This document shows, one piece after another, positions 1 to 10,433 of a stretch of DNA of 64,000 bases. The stretch comes from Limnephilus marmoratus (Eukaryota; Arthropoda; Insecta; Trichoptera; Limnephilidae): the NCBI GenBank assembly GCA_917880885.1, contig OU862913.1:43743460-43807459 (forward strand), written 5' to 3'. The number at the start of each line of letters is the position of its first letter. Position 1 is the stretch's first letter. A program made the translations under genes and the position numbers. Under the pieces are notes generated by a model, which did not search any database, had not been told where the DNA came from, and saw nothing but the letters and a program-made list of their open reading frames with translations.

Positions 1-140
1 TTTTAAATTCAGCACAATAGTACCAAAGACTAATTTGGTGAAAAACATAAACAAGGTTTTTTTATTGCTATTTCTAACGCCTTGTAAGGCGCAGCCTTTT
101 TACTATTTTTTCCTCCTTGAGGTGCAATCTAATGAATAGA
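1..140 (+). repeat. Dispersed module L (partial copy)
   Basis: This stretch contains the phrase 'cgccttgtaaggcgcag' followed by 'cctccttgaggtgcaatcta'. The same module recurs near 2,000, 10,300, 11,500, 57,300, 60,500 and 62,950, nearly always just upstream of a family-B tRNA-like head. It has no coding potential. It contains a short hairpin (gccttgtaaggc). Confidence 0.6.
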
Positions 141-299
141 TTCTATTTAATTCTGCACAGTTCCAACGGCAAATATCGTGAAAAACTGTAACATTTTTTT
201 ATTTTTACTGATGTATTGTTTAACGCCTTGGAAGGCACAGTATTTATCCAATGTGTCTCTGTTTGTAACTACGGTTTAATGAACTCTAGAACGTTTGCT

Positions 300-425
300 C
301 TTAATTTAAGCTTAATTTTAAAAAAAGGAACTGATATTGAAAAAATTCAAACATGCGATTAAGTAGGTTCCAACGTGGTTCCAACCAATGATATAAAATA
401 TACGAAATTGAAATTAAAGTTGTAC
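300..425 (+). repeat. Partial unit of the hairpin-bearing repeat (module H)
   Basis: The text resembles the units arrayed at 50,600-51,590 (ggaactgat, gaaaaattcaaacatgcgatt, aagtaggt). As at 8,630-8,880 and 51,560, it sits directly upstream of a family-A tRNA-like SINE, so the two modules seem to travel together. Confidence 0.5.
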
Positions 426-461
426 TAGGTATTAAAAAAAATAGAAACTTATTTCAATTGA

Positions 462-865
462 CGGCCAGTGTAGTCTAGCGGTAAGGCTCTTGACTCGCAC
501 TCCGAAGGTTGCGGGATCGAATCCCGTCATGGAAAATATTTTTTTTTGATTAATTTGTATTTTTTCACAATTTGTTTATTTAAAATAATAAATAGTATAT
601 TTGCTATACGTTCCAGAGTGGATGATACTCTCAGTATCGCCCTGGTGTAAGACCACAATTTAGAATTGAAACTTTGCTTTAAATGGCTTAAGCCGTGTTC
701 GGTGACCAGATTTGAATAGTCAGGGACTTCCCCACCTTTCTCTTCCCTATCTTCTTCCCCTCCCAACTACTTTCAGTCTCACAACATACCCCGATTGGGT
801 ATGCCATAGTACCACTGGCTCCAGACGGAGCAGTTGGGACTTGTACGGTATTCATGTAAAAAAAA
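462..865 (+). mobile_element. tRNA-derived SINE, family A
   Basis: The head is tRNA-like, with a Pol III A-box-like tagtctagcggtaagg and a B-box-like gggatcgaatcccg. It is followed by a ~330-bp body with the phrases 'cagtatcgccctggtg', 'gtgaccagat' and 'ggactt(g)t'. Copies occur at 8,884, 17,098, 51,592 (interrupted) and 55,745 (reverse). The cloverleaf is degenerate, so this is a SINE and not a working tRNA gene. Confidence 0.8.
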
Positions 866-879
866 TAATTTATCTACCT

Positions 880-1040
880 CTATCAGTAACTTCGGTTCAA
901 TGAACTCGAAGACCTTTGCTATGAATTTAATTATCATTTTAATTAATTGAAACCAAAAGTGGGAAAAATCCAAACATGTGAATAAGTAGGTACCTACTTA
1001 TCCCGTGATTTTCCACAGGTCTGCGCTAGGTATTCAAATA
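880..1040 (+). repeat. Module H unit (fragment)
   Basis: It carries 'atcccgtgattttccacagg' and flanking text shared with the array at 50,600-51,590 and with 59,930-60,080. The CCCGTGA...TCACGGG hairpin is weakened here. Confidence 0.5.
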
Positions 1041-1057
1041 CTAATTTCGGTTGGGCA

Positions 1058-1350
1058 TCTTTTTTATATTAGCTCCTCACTGGACGCATTGAGGAAAATA
1101 ATTTCCCTCAGAGCCTATTTCATTTTAGGAGATGCTGTGTGGAGGGTTTTTTAAGGGAAGGAAGAAGAGTATGGTCTGAGAAGGAAATGGGTATGAATGT
1201 GGGGGTCAGTGTGTCCAGGAGTGACGGGCGTGTGAATCCATCCCCTCAACTGCGATGCAAGGCGATTGTTTGAGGGATTCTGGATGGAGAGTTCAAAATA
1301 CCCCCTCAACCAGTCTCTCTCGATCCGGCCCACCACGCAGCAGGTGTTTC
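1058..1350 (-). mobile_element. Fragment of the LINE-derived non-autonomous element
   Basis: Read on the minus strand it follows the order of the Jockey LINE 5'-UTR-like segment and then the hairpin tail (bggccctgagg...cctcagggcc type), diverged here to gcattgagg...ccctcagagcc. A close copy lies at 60,110-60,395. The short ORFs on both strands are incidental. Confidence 0.6.
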
Positions 1351-1519
1351 AGCAATTTTAAATTTTATATTAATTTAAACAACTTTCTTTTATAATAACT
1401 TTTGAAGGATATTTTCTACCCTTTTATAATTGTTTCGAATTCAAAAATCCAATAATATTGGCAAAAATTAGTTGAAGATAATATTGCTCATTCTGAAATT
1501 TTAAATATGAAATTGACAA

Positions 1520-1625
1520 AAATTACTTCAAAATGAGAGGTCTCCATAGCAGAATTGATCAAAGCATTCGTCTCAGTTAGACGAGAGATCCTGGGTTCGA
1601 GTCCCAGTTGCCACCATTATCCTTT
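1520..1625 (+). repeat. tRNA-Thr-like module (family C)
   Basis: The 3' half keeps an anticodon-arm-like hairpin (tcgtctcagttagacga) and a perfect T-arm (cctgggttcgagtcccag). The order resembles eukaryotic tRNA-Thr(AGT): ...aaagc, anticodon arm, gagatcctgggttcga. Acceptor pairing is incomplete, so it is a tRNA-derived repeat and not a gene. Confidence 0.6.
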
Positions 1626-1764
1626 AATGTTTCTATTTCTTGTACTTTTTCATATTTCGTATAGATTTTTAGTATTCTCTTCCTCTTCGATGAAGTTGAT
1701 TAAATTAGAGGCAGTAGTCTTTTTTAAAATCAACATTTAAAAAATAAATTATTATTCCGTGTAA

Positions 1765-1797
1765 GTATCAAGTAAGTAAGTAAGTAAGTAGTAAGTC
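1765..1797 (+). repeat. (AAGT)n microsatellite
   Basis: This is a short tandem run of the tetranucleotide aagt. Confidence 0.8.
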
Positions 1798-1964
1798 AAG
1801 AAACCTTATTACATACACTAAAAATAATATTATTACATTTATTTATAAATCCAATCTGTCAGGACTTCTAATATTATGTAAGTTTTGGAAGATAGGTGCA
1901 CTTTTTTACCCTTATTTCGTTTTTTTTCCCATTTTATATAAATAGGCAAACTTAAAAATTGTTT

Positions 1965-2125
1965 GAAAATATGATGTGCAAAATTATTATTATTAATTAT
2001 TAATATTCTGCACAAGAGTCCCAACACATAATTTGGTGAAAACATTAACACGTTTTTTTACTGTATCTTTTTAATACAGTCTTTTTCCTACTTTTTCCTC
2101 CGTGAGGAGCAATCTAATGAGTGAT
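1965..2125 (+). repeat. Dispersed module L
   Basis: It contains 'aatttggtgaaaacattaac' and 'cctccgtgaggagcaatcta', and directly precedes a family-B tRNA-like head. It is near-identical to 10,290-10,400 and 60,500-60,600. Confidence 0.6.
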
Positions 2126-2154
2126 AATATGAAAAGTTTATATCAACATTTTAT

Positions 2155-3040
2155 AGCGGCCTCCGTAGTCAAGGGGTCAGGCTCTCAACCTCCAAACCAA
2201 AAGTTGCGGGTTCATATCCCATGAACGCTAATAAATTTTATTTTATTATTTAATTTTATTTCATCATCATCATTACTGTTGGCTCTACAACCCCTGGTGG
2301 GTCTTGACCTCCTCAAGAGTCTTCCTCCACTCATCTCGGTTTTGTGCCAGCTCTCTCCAGTTTAGAAGCTCCAAGATAGATATGTCTTTGAGGACGTTGT
2401 CGCTCCATCTTAAACTTGGTCTCCCCAGGCTCCTTCTCCCTGTCGGTCTTGAGTTCAGCAGGGACTTTGGTGCTTGATGCTCGGTCATTCTCTCCACATG
2501 ACCCAGCCACCGAATTCTTCCCAGTTTTATAAATTTTGCGACGTTTAGCTCCTTAAACAAAGTATAGAGCTCATTGTTATAACGTCTGCGCCAAAATCCA
2601 TTTTCTAGAACCGGTCCGAAGATGCGCCTCAAAAATTTTCTTTCCAAAACGTCCAGTGCTCGCTCATTCCTCTTCGTTAGTACCCAAGTCTCAGCTGCAT
2701 ACGTAAGTACTGGTCTGATAAGGGTTTTGTACACTAATATCTTCGTGTTTCTGGACAGTAGTCTGGATTTTAATTGGTTTTGTAGGCGGAAATAACAGCG
2801 ATTTGCGTTCACAATAATTTTATTTCACAATTAATTAATCAAATTAAAATAATTCGCGGTACGTCCCAGATTGGAAAATATTCTCAGTATCGCCCTGGTG
2901 AAAGACCATCAAAATTAATTTCTTTTTTGAAATAGCATAAGCTGTGTTTGGTGATCAGATCTGAATTCCCAGGTACTTCCCCACCTACCTTTTCCTATCT
3001 AATTTCCCTTTCAACCTCCGTAAGTCTCACAACATTCATT
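2155..3040 (+). mobile_element. tRNA-derived SINE, family B, interrupted by a LINE
   Basis: The head starts 'gcggcctccgtagtcaag' and has a B-box-like gcgggttcatatccc. The body resumes at 2,828 with 'cagtatcgccctggtg', the same body core as family A. Between head and body lies a 5'-truncated minus-strand LINE (2,264-2,815) flanked by the 12-bp repeat aattttatttca (2,252-2,263 and 2,816-2,827). Confidence 0.75.
2285..2812 (-). pseudogene. C-terminal part of a LINE reverse transcriptase
   Basis: A 175-codon open frame on the minus strand covers the post-catalytic part of a non-LTR reverse transcriptase. It shows 'YKTLIRPVLTYAAETW', then 'RIRWLGHVERM' and a 'GRPSLRWSDNV' segment, typical of the C-terminus of several LINE clades. 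The YADD palm is missing. The apparent Met start lies near the truncation junction and is not a real start. The minus-strand 3' end carries a short (GAT)n tail next to a 12-bp target duplication, which fits target-primed insertion. A near copy lies at 60,786-61,280 at the same site in the same host SINE. Confidence 0.85.
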
Positions 3041-3089
3041 GAAAAATTTTGAAGCACACTTTTTTAGTCAGATACGATTTTAGATTTTC

Positions 3090-3170
3090 ACGGCCAAAAA
3101 TTATTTTGTTATTAGTTTTTGGGGTATTATGCCGTGTTGCGCTGCCCAAAAACTAATTAACAAAACACTT
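3090..3170 (+). repeat. Small foldback fragment
   Basis: The arms 'ttagtttttggg' and 'cccaaaaactaa' flank 'gtattatgccgtgttgcgctg'-type text. The same sequence opens the foldbacks at 9,545 and 53,650, so this is an internally deleted copy. Confidence 0.5.
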
Positions 3171-3394
3171 TTTTAGTGTCTAGAATTACTTGCTGAAGTC
3201 CCCGGCATTGTCCGGGCTTTACGCATTTTGTCCATTTTTTATTTGAAAAACTTTCTTTTTACAATAACTCTTAAAGTTATTTCCAAAAAAAAATATTTTC
3301 GGTTAATCCTACCTTTTTTAATTTTAACTAACTAAAAAATTGCATCCGAAAATTTTGAAAAAATATAGTTGTAGATAATATTGTTCATTCTAAA

Positions 3395-3525
3395 ATTTTA
3401 AATATGAGATTGACAAAAATGACTTCCAAATGAGAGGTCTCAGTTGTCGAATTTGTTAAAGCATTCGTCTCGTTTGACGAGAGATCCTAGGTTCGAGTCC
3501 CAGTTGTGATCATAATCTTTTTATT
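3395..3525 (+). repeat. tRNA-Thr-like module (family C)
   Basis: It begins 'gaggtctcagttgtcgaatt' and ends 'gagtcccagttgtga'. An acceptor-like pairing (ggtctca with tgtgatc), a D-arm-like segment, the anticodon hairpin and the T-arm can be traced. It is one of the more complete copies. Confidence 0.6.
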
Positions 3526-4105
3526 TTTCTGTGTCTTGTTCTTTTTCGCGTTTAGGTAAATTTTTTTGAATTCTGTTTCTTTTCAATGAAGTAAATATCC
3601 TTTTTTACGGCGTTCAAAATTTCATTAATCTCGGAATTAAACGCTAGATTTGTATATAAAATAATGCCCCACCGCCCGCCCGCCACAGACACTCTCCTTT
3701 ATATAATGTACAACTATATAAAAACAGTATTTCGTTTCTCCTGTAAAGTCGCCAAATCGACTTAAATCATTTACTATACTATTTAAATTGTAGTTATTTT
3801 TTACATTGAAGAGCGACTCCGAAATAGTCAATTATTTTACGGGTTGCAAAATTAGTAGGCCGACAAAGAAAAGTGATTTAGATAATATATACACAGTTTC
3901 CCGCGTGTACCACGAGTTTCCGAACACCGTGTTTATTTGCGAATAGCATTACAACCAACACACTATATTCTTTGTTAATGAAGAATTTAGTTCCTTACAA
4001 AGTATCTCTGTAATATATTTCTGAATATAAAATGAAGGACTTCGGCGCAAATAGTGTTAACCCTCATTTTCTTAGTTTCGATAATTCTTTTTACGTTTGC
4101 CTAAT

Positions 4106-4389
4106 AAGTTCAATGACAAAATTTCGTCTCGGTTAGACGAGAGATTCTGGGTTCGAGTCCCAGTTGCCACCATTATAAGTTCAATGACAAAATTTCGTCT
4201 CGGTTAGACGAGAGATTCTGGGTTCGAGTCCCAGTTGCCACCATTATAAGTTCAATGACAAAATTTCGTCTCGGTTAGACGAGAGATTCTGGGTTCGAGT
4301 CCCAGTTGCCACCATTATAAGTTCAATGACAAAATTTCGTCTCGGTTAGACGAGAGATTCTGGGTTCGAGTCCCAGTTGCCACCATTAT
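4106..4389 (+). repeat. Four tandem 71-bp tRNA-like units
   Basis: Four consecutive copies start at about 4,106, 4,177, 4,248 and 4,319. Each contains the family-C 3' half: tcgtctcggttagacga, then gattctgggttcgagtccca and gttgccaccattat. I see no differences between copies, which implies very recent amplification. Each copy keeps a B-box (ggttcgagtcc) but lacks a clear 5' acceptor and A-box. Confidence 0.9.
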
Positions 4390-5099
4390 CTATAATTTTA
4401 TCTGTTTATTGTTCTTTTTCATATTTAGTTTAGATTCTTAGTATTCTCTTCTTCTTCAATGAAGTTAAAATGTTTATTAAATTAGAAGCTGCAAATTAAT
4501 TAATATTTTTTAAAATCAATATCTTTTTTATGTAACCTTATTCACAAAAATAATAATATAATTACAATAATTTATAAACCCAATCTGTTAGGACTTATAA
4601 AGTATTTTAAAATACGAGTAGTTACCCTTTTTGGTCCCTTTTTTCAGTATTATTTAAATGGGTAAATTTCAAAATTGAAGGATAATTGGATAATAACTAT
4701 TTTTAATTTCTACATGCTCTGTAAAAACGTGTAAAAAAGTCGATTTCAAATATAGTCCAGTCAGTGGGGAATTTTACCTTGCAAAAGGTCGTGTAGTTGC
4801 GACCTTGATATTATGTTGTTTAGATTGAGATTCTAAAGAAAAAAAAAGTTTTCGACCTTGGGGCGGTTTGAGCTCGAGCCGCCATCTTGGATTGAAGGTG
4901 CCAAAATTTGGTTTTTTCAAAATAATTGTGCAATGGTTGATCTTACAACCAAATTGCTTAAGACAAACTTAAAGAAGAAAAAATTTCTAATATTTTTTGT
5001 TTTAATAAATTCCCAATTTTTGTTATTTTTTCGGGCTATTCATTACATAATTATAATAATTTTTTAAACTGATTTTCACACCACCATGAGGGAGAGAAA

Positions 5100-5890
5100 A
5101 TTGCGCATTTTTTTATTGTGGTATCCCCAGTAGGTCTTCTTCCTCTTCAATGTCACTACAACCCATTTCGACAAAACACAAACCCTTGGCCTCCTTCAAC
5201 ATAAGCCTCCACCGCCCCCCGTCCTCGGCCGTTGTCCTCTTGCATCCTTTCTGACATTATCCTCCCATCTCAGCCTAGGTCTGCCCGCCTTTCGTTTACC
5301 TCCGGGAGTCCCGTTGGTACCTTCTTCGGTACTCGTGTGCTTGACATTCGATGCACATGTCCGGCCCATCTTAGTCTTTGGAGCCTTAGATGGACAGAGT
5401 CTGGTAGCTTGGTAAATATCATAGAGCTTTATTGTGGCGGATTCTCCATGCCTCTCTCGCCCGCACCGCTCCTAAGATTCTTCAAAATACCCTTCTTTCG
5501 AAGGTGTCCAGCTGTTTCCGCCTCACATCCTAAGGCTAAGACCGTTCTAATAATTGTTTTATATAGGATTTTCCTATGGACGTTGCGGGATTTAAACACT
5601 GGCAACAACGCGAAGTAAGTATTGTTAGCGGCTGTGATGCACTTTCTTACTTCTACTGGGTCTTCGTTGTCCTGCGTTTTATGATGAAGCCCAGGTATGT
5701 AAACTCTTTGACCACTTCGAAATTATAAGTGTCTTCAAATTTCACTTTATCTTTTATTTTGTGGTTTGGGGTTCTGGTTTGCATCATGATTTTAGTTTTA
5801 TTCTCATTGATTTGCAAAACCCACCTCTCTTGCCGCATTCTCCAAAATCCGACAATGTTAAGGTCAGTAGGTCTATTCCCCAAATATTCC
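5100..5890 (-). pseudogene. Degenerate LINE reverse transcriptase, C-terminal part
   Basis: On the minus strand, 5,883-5,653 reads a post-palm RT segment with 'LQINENKTKIMMQT' and 'VKEFTYLGFII'. After a frame change near 5,680 it continues with 'VRKCITAANNTYFALLPVF' and 'RLRWAGHVHRM', then 'DLRWEDNVRKD'. Frame changes and stops show it is dead. Its family differs from that at 2,285. The plus-strand ORF at 5,232-5,618 is a shadow. Confidence 0.8.
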
Positions 5891-6184
5891 AGCTATGCTA
5901 CGAGTAGATTTCGAAATGGCGCTTGAGCCGCACAGAGTATTCGTTAGTAGTACGACATGTAATTATGTTATATATTGCGTAATAATATTTTTTGTTGATC
6001 CCGGTTGGTTTATTTTGACGTCTTAATAATAGTCTTCGTCATCAATGTGATGATCTCATTCTCCTGTGGTACTGAGATGCTGGGCTTCAAAGTCTCGGCT
6101 GCTGGTTTCTTTGTCTTTCCTACTGGAACAAACCCATTGGTGCCACGTTACCAGCCCTAGTTTTTTGGATTTTTTAGATTCCAT

Positions 6185-6425
6185 ACCATTTTTGGACTTG
6201 ATGGTACATCCCAAGTGCATGGTACCGTGCAGGGCCATTCTTTGGTGGCAAAGCGGCAAGATTGAATTCGCTTTTTGTTGTCGACTTTGCGAAACATTGG
6301 TAGCGGACTTCTTCCAAGGTTTCCTCATCCATGTCACCCCCGTACAAAGCAACAAGAAAACGTGTTCCTGCATCTGCTATGTCTTCTGGTTTTGCATCAT
6401 GTTGTTTTCATTCGTGTACTCGATG
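6185..6425 (-). pseudogene. Fragment of a repeat-borne domain found in many arthropod genomes
   Basis: The best minus-strand frame reads 'EDIADAGTRFLVALYGG', then 'DEETLEEVRYQCFAKSTT', then 'LAALPPKNGPARYHALGMYH' and 'QVQKWYG' before a stop. This order (FL.ALYG, RY..F, LPP.....RYH, YHQVQ.W.G) matches, from memory, an uncharacterised cysteine-rich-tailed protein that recurs in arthropod and other invertebrate genomes and seems transposon-linked. The part after the stop (about 6,060-6,180) still reads WGW-like text in shifted frames. It is broken by a stop and frameshifts; the function is unknown. Confidence 0.55.
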
Positions 6426-6779
6426 AAGACGCACTGGCAGACCAGATTTTTTAAGGCTTACTAAACGATCATTATCATTATAAAGTAGAGTCATCCATGT
6501 ACTCGATGACGTCGGGTTTGTCACAGTGGGATCCTAGTCTATAGCAATATAGGAGCTGAGCTGGCACGCGGTATGTTGCCGTCTCTTTCCCTCCTCTATG
6601 TAACACGAAAACTTACTGTAATTCGAAATAGATTTTGCTATATAGTTATATTGTGTTGTAGAAATACGTTAAAATGATATTGTGTATATATATTTTTACA
6701 AAATTTATCAAGAAAACTTAAGTTTAAGGATTTTTTGTCAAAATTTTCATCTTTCTACCGTTGTAAGTCATTATTTATT

Positions 6780-7230
6780 AAATTTATAAAAAAACCTGGC
6801 CTGTGCCGCTTGTGCGCCGGCGCACAAAAATGAAAAATCAAAATTTTTACGCAATTTTGACACTTATGTATAAAGAAAGTGTATGAAAAACACGGTCAGA
6901 ATCGCTAGCTCTATTATCGCCCTTTACCATAGAAAAAGCCGCAATGCAGCCGGTCACTCCGAATAATTTATATGAAATTTTTCGTCGGGCGGGATGTGCG
7001 CAGGTCTTGCGCATGCGCGAAAAAAAATATTTTCATCTTCGATTTTTACCCTTCTATGTACAAAATTTGAATAAGAACACGGTCAGAAATGCTAGCGCCA
7101 ACATTCTCTATGAGATGGGTAAAAATTTCATTCACCTTGCAACATTAGAAAATTTTAAAATAATTTTTATCTGTGGGCATCTCGAACTGTCATTTTGGCG
7201 GCCGCGTCAAAATGCCGATGCGTGACCTCG
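6780..7230. repeat. Unclassified GC-richer segment with an internal direct repeat
   Basis: 'aacacggtcagaatcgctagc' at ~6,889 recurs as 'aacacggtcagaaatgctagc' at ~7,077, with similar following text. The segment is richer in CpG (gcgccggcgc, cgcatgcgcg) than its surroundings. It has no recognisable protein. It may be half of a tandem or MITE-type element. Confidence 0.4.
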
Positions 7231-7424
7231 AATAAAACATCATAAAACCTATCAATTTACGTAATTACGCAAGTAATATTATTTTGGTAAATAGTTTATT
7301 GTTCTAGGAATGTGTTTCAGTCAATAAAATATACGATAGGTTAAATTTAATCCACAAAACATTCAATTGAAGATTAAAAAAAAATCATCAAGCAAAATAC
7401 AAATAATTTTAATTTTTGGAAAAA

Positions 7425-7482
7425 ATTAGGTCTCGATTAGAAGAGACATCCTGGGTTCGAGTCCCAGTGCCCCCATTATCTA
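7425..7482 (+). repeat. tRNA-like module (family C), 3' half
   Basis: Only 'gtctcgattagaagagacat' and the T-arm cctgggttcgagtcccag remain. Confidence 0.5.
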
Positions 7483-7604
7483 AATTTTTTTCTGTTTCTT
7501 GTTCTTTTTCATATTAAGTTTAAATTTTTAGTTTTCTATTATTCTTCAATGAAGTTAAAATGTTTATTAAATTAGAAGCAGCAGTATTTTTTTAAATCAA
7601 TATT

Positions 7605-7910
7605 TTTTTTTAATTCACAATTAATTAATTAAAAATAATATGCAGTATATTCGCAATACGTTCCAGAGTGAAAAATACTCTCAGTACCGCCCTGGTGCAA
7701 GGCCATTTCAACATAAAAAAATTGAAAATTTGCTTGCAATGGCTTAAGCCGTGTTTGGTGACCAGATATGAATTCTGAACACCTATTTCTTTCCAGCTCT
7801 TTCCCCTCTCCGTCTCCTCAAGTCTCAAAACATTCTCCAATTGGGGATGTCATAGTCGCACTTGCTTCAGACGGGAGCAGTTGGGACTCTTGTGCGATAT
7901 TAATATTATT
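7605..7910 (+). mobile_element. SINE body (A/B type) without tRNA head
   Basis: This copy carries the body core 'cagtaccgccctggtg' and the end 'gcagttgggactcttgtgcg', but the tRNA-like head is missing. Confidence 0.6.
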
Positions 7911-8224
7911 TTATTTATTATTTTTTAAATCACTTATTTTTACTGACACATTATTTTTACTGAGCGTAACAAAGTCAAATTTTTACTCAGCCTTTGTGCT
8001 TTTGATCTATCTGTATTTTTTTGTACGTTCCGTTTCCGGTTGGACGTGATAATCTGAAGAAAGTATGCAAAAAGAATTGTTTCCCAGATAGTGACGCTTC
8101 TTTGGATGAATAATATAATTTCTTATTTAAAATTTACGAATAATAAATGGTTTATATTTAAGTAGGTAGTTATTTATGTAAGTACCCACTTACCAATATT
8201 TTTGGTTTTGATTTATTAAATACG

Positions 8225-8380
8225 AGAAATTTAGAAACACACTTTTTTGGACACGAGACACGCTTACTGAAGTCCCCGGCATTGCCCGGACTTACGCATT
8301 ATCTATTGTTTAAAGCGTTTGTTTCAGTTAGACAAGAGGTCCTGGATTCGAGTCCCAGTTGTGACCATTATCGGTTAATT
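8225..8380 (+). repeat. tRNA-like module (family C)
   Basis: The stretch begins with the recurrent phrase 'gtccccggcattgcccgg' and runs into gcgtttgtttcagttagacaag and the T-arm. The same pair of phrases occurs at 59,390-59,735. Confidence 0.5.
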
Positions 8381-8629
8381 TTTCTGGGTATTTTTGTTCA
8401 TTTTTCGTTTAGATTTTTAGTATTCTCTTCTTCTTCAATAAAGAAATTATCCTCTTATTTTGAAAATTCTTTAATCTCAGAATAAAGCCAGGCTGTCCGC
8501 AACAGACACTCTCCTTTATATAATGAATAACTATATGGAAACAGTATTTTTTCTCTCCTAGTCAACTAAAAATACAATCATGGGATTAATTATGTACCTA
8601 TCTATAATATAATATTAAAACATGGATTT

Positions 8630-8880
8630 ATAATACCCCGTGATTTTCACGGTTCTGTGTTACGTATTAAAAATAACTCTTTCGAATGTGTCTCTGTCTG
8701 TAACTGCGGTTTAATGAACTCTAGACGTTTGCTCTTAATTTAAGTTTAATTTAAAAAATAGGAACTGATTGTGGAAAAATTCAAACATGCGATTAAGTTG
8801 GTCCCAACCAATGATATAATATATGAAATTAAAATTAAAGTAGTACCTACTAGATATTAAAAAAATTGAAACTAATTTCA
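8630..8880 (+). repeat. Module H unit upstream of SINE A
   Basis: 'taccccgtgattttcacgg' forms a short hairpin and is followed by the unit text seen at 50,600-51,590. It abuts the family-A head at 8,884. Confidence 0.6.
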
Positions 8881-8883
8881 ATT

Positions 8884-9297
8884 CACGGCCGACGTAGCCT
8901 AGAGGTAAGGCTCTTGACTCGCACTCAGAAGGTTGCGGGATCGAATCCCGGCTTGGCAAATAAATTTTATTTGATTGATTTGTGTTTTTTAACAATTTAT
9001 TTATTAAAAATAATAAAAAGTACATTTGCAGCACGTTCCAAAGTAGCAGATACTCGCCCTGTACCTAGTATCGCCCTGGTGAAAGACCACCATTCAGAAT
9101 TGAAACGTTGCTTGAAATGGCTTTAGCCGTGTTTTGTGATCAGATTTGAATAGCCAGGTAATTCCCCACCTTTCTCTTCCCTATTTCCTTCCCCTCTTAA
9201 CTACCTTCAGCCTCACAACATACCCCAATTGGGGATGCCATAGTCCCACTGGCTCCAGATGGGAGCAGTTGGGACTCTTGTGCAGTATTTATGTAAA
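8884..9297 (+). mobile_element. tRNA-derived SINE, family A
   Basis: The head carries tagcctagaggtaagg and gggatcgaatcccg. The body carries 'cagtatcgccctggtg' (shifted by a small insertion) and ends 'gcagttgggactcttgtgca'. It is similar to the 462 copy. Confidence 0.8.
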
Positions 9298-9332
9298 AAA
9301 AAAATTGTACCTACCTCTATCAGTTCCGTCAG

Positions 9333-9440
9333 TTCAATGATTGGCCATTGGTTGAGGGATTCTGGATGGAGAGTTCAAAATACCTCCTCAACCAGTCTCT
9401 CTCGATCCGGCCCACCACGCAGCAGGTGTTTCAGCAATTT
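9333..9440 (-). mobile_element. Short fragment of the LINE-derived element
   Basis: This matches 60,312-60,395 and 1,268-1,350 (ggattctggatggagagttc, then ctctctcgatccggcccacc). Confidence 0.5.
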
Positions 9441-9544
9441 TTCATTTTATATTTATTTAAACAACTTTCATTTTTATAATAACTTTTGAAGGATATTTTC
9501 TACCCTTTTTTAATTGTTTCCAATTCAAAAATCCAATTTTATGG

Positions 9545-9720
9545 GCAAAAATTTGTTGTTGGGGTGTTACGCCGTGTTGCGCTACCTCCTTCTTTAGCCA
9601 ACGTTTCGGACATCGTTGCAGTGTTCATCATCAGGGCAGATCCGGTTGATGTGCCCTGATGATGGACGACAAATAACGAAAATGCTTTTGGCCGTAAAAA
9701 TCTTAAAACAAAGATAATAT
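9545..9720 (+). repeat. Foldback element with hammerhead-like core
   Basis: It begins 'ggggtgttacgccgtgttgc' and ends with the 'aacgaaaatgcttttggccg' phrase also found at 53,800. The minus strand holds CTGATGA, a short imperfect hairpin and then GAAAC. The same core recurs at 53,716. Confidence 0.5.
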
Positions 9721-9764
9721 TGTTCATTCCGAAATTTTAATATGAAATTGACAAAAATTACTTC

Positions 9765-9865
9765 AAAATGAGAGGTCTCCATAGCAAAATTGATCAAAGC
9801 ATTCGTCTCAGTTAGACGAGAGATCCTGGGTTCTGGGTTCGAGTCCCAGTTGCCACCATTATCCT
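9765..9865 (+). repeat. tRNA-Thr-like module (family C)
   Basis: It is near-identical to 1,520-1,625 except for a short internal duplication ('ctgggttctgggttcgag') in the T-arm. Confidence 0.6.
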
Positions 9866-10289
9866 TAAATGTTTCTGTTTCTTGGACTTTTTCATATTTC
9901 GTTTAGATTTTTAGTTTTCTCTTCTTCTTCAATGAAGTTGATTAAATTAGAGGCAGTTGTAGTATTTTATAAAATCAATATTAAAAAATATATATTATTT
10001 CGTGTAAGTATATTAGTCGAGAAACCATATTACATACACTTCACAAAAATAATATTATTACATTAATTTATAAAGCCAATCTGTCAGGACTTACAATATT
10101 ATGTAAGTTTTGGAAGATAGGTGCACTTTTTTACCCTTATTTTGTTTTTTCTATTGTTTATAAGTAGGCAAATTTTGAAATTGTATGAAAATATGATGTG
10201 CAAAATTATTATTTGTACAGTAGGAAAGTGAGAAAAAGTCAATTTCAAATAATTTCGATGTATTATTTGAGTCTTGTTTTTTTGGATTT

Positions 10290-10400
10290 ATTAAAAAGAG
10301 TCCCAACAGGTAATTTGGTGAAAAACATTAACACGTTTTTTTACTGTATTTTTTATGCATTCTTTTTCCTACTTTTTCCTCCATGAGGAGCAATCTAATG
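10290..10400 (+). repeat. Dispersed module L
   Basis: This is the same text as 1,965-2,125 ('cctccatgaggagcaatcta'), directly upstream of a family-B head. Confidence 0.55.
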
Positions 10401-10433
10401 AGTGATAATATGAAAAGTTTATATCAACATTTT

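Noticed and set aside
5232..5618. 128-codon plus-strand ORF
   Set aside because: It is the shadow of a degenerate reverse transcriptase on the minus strand.
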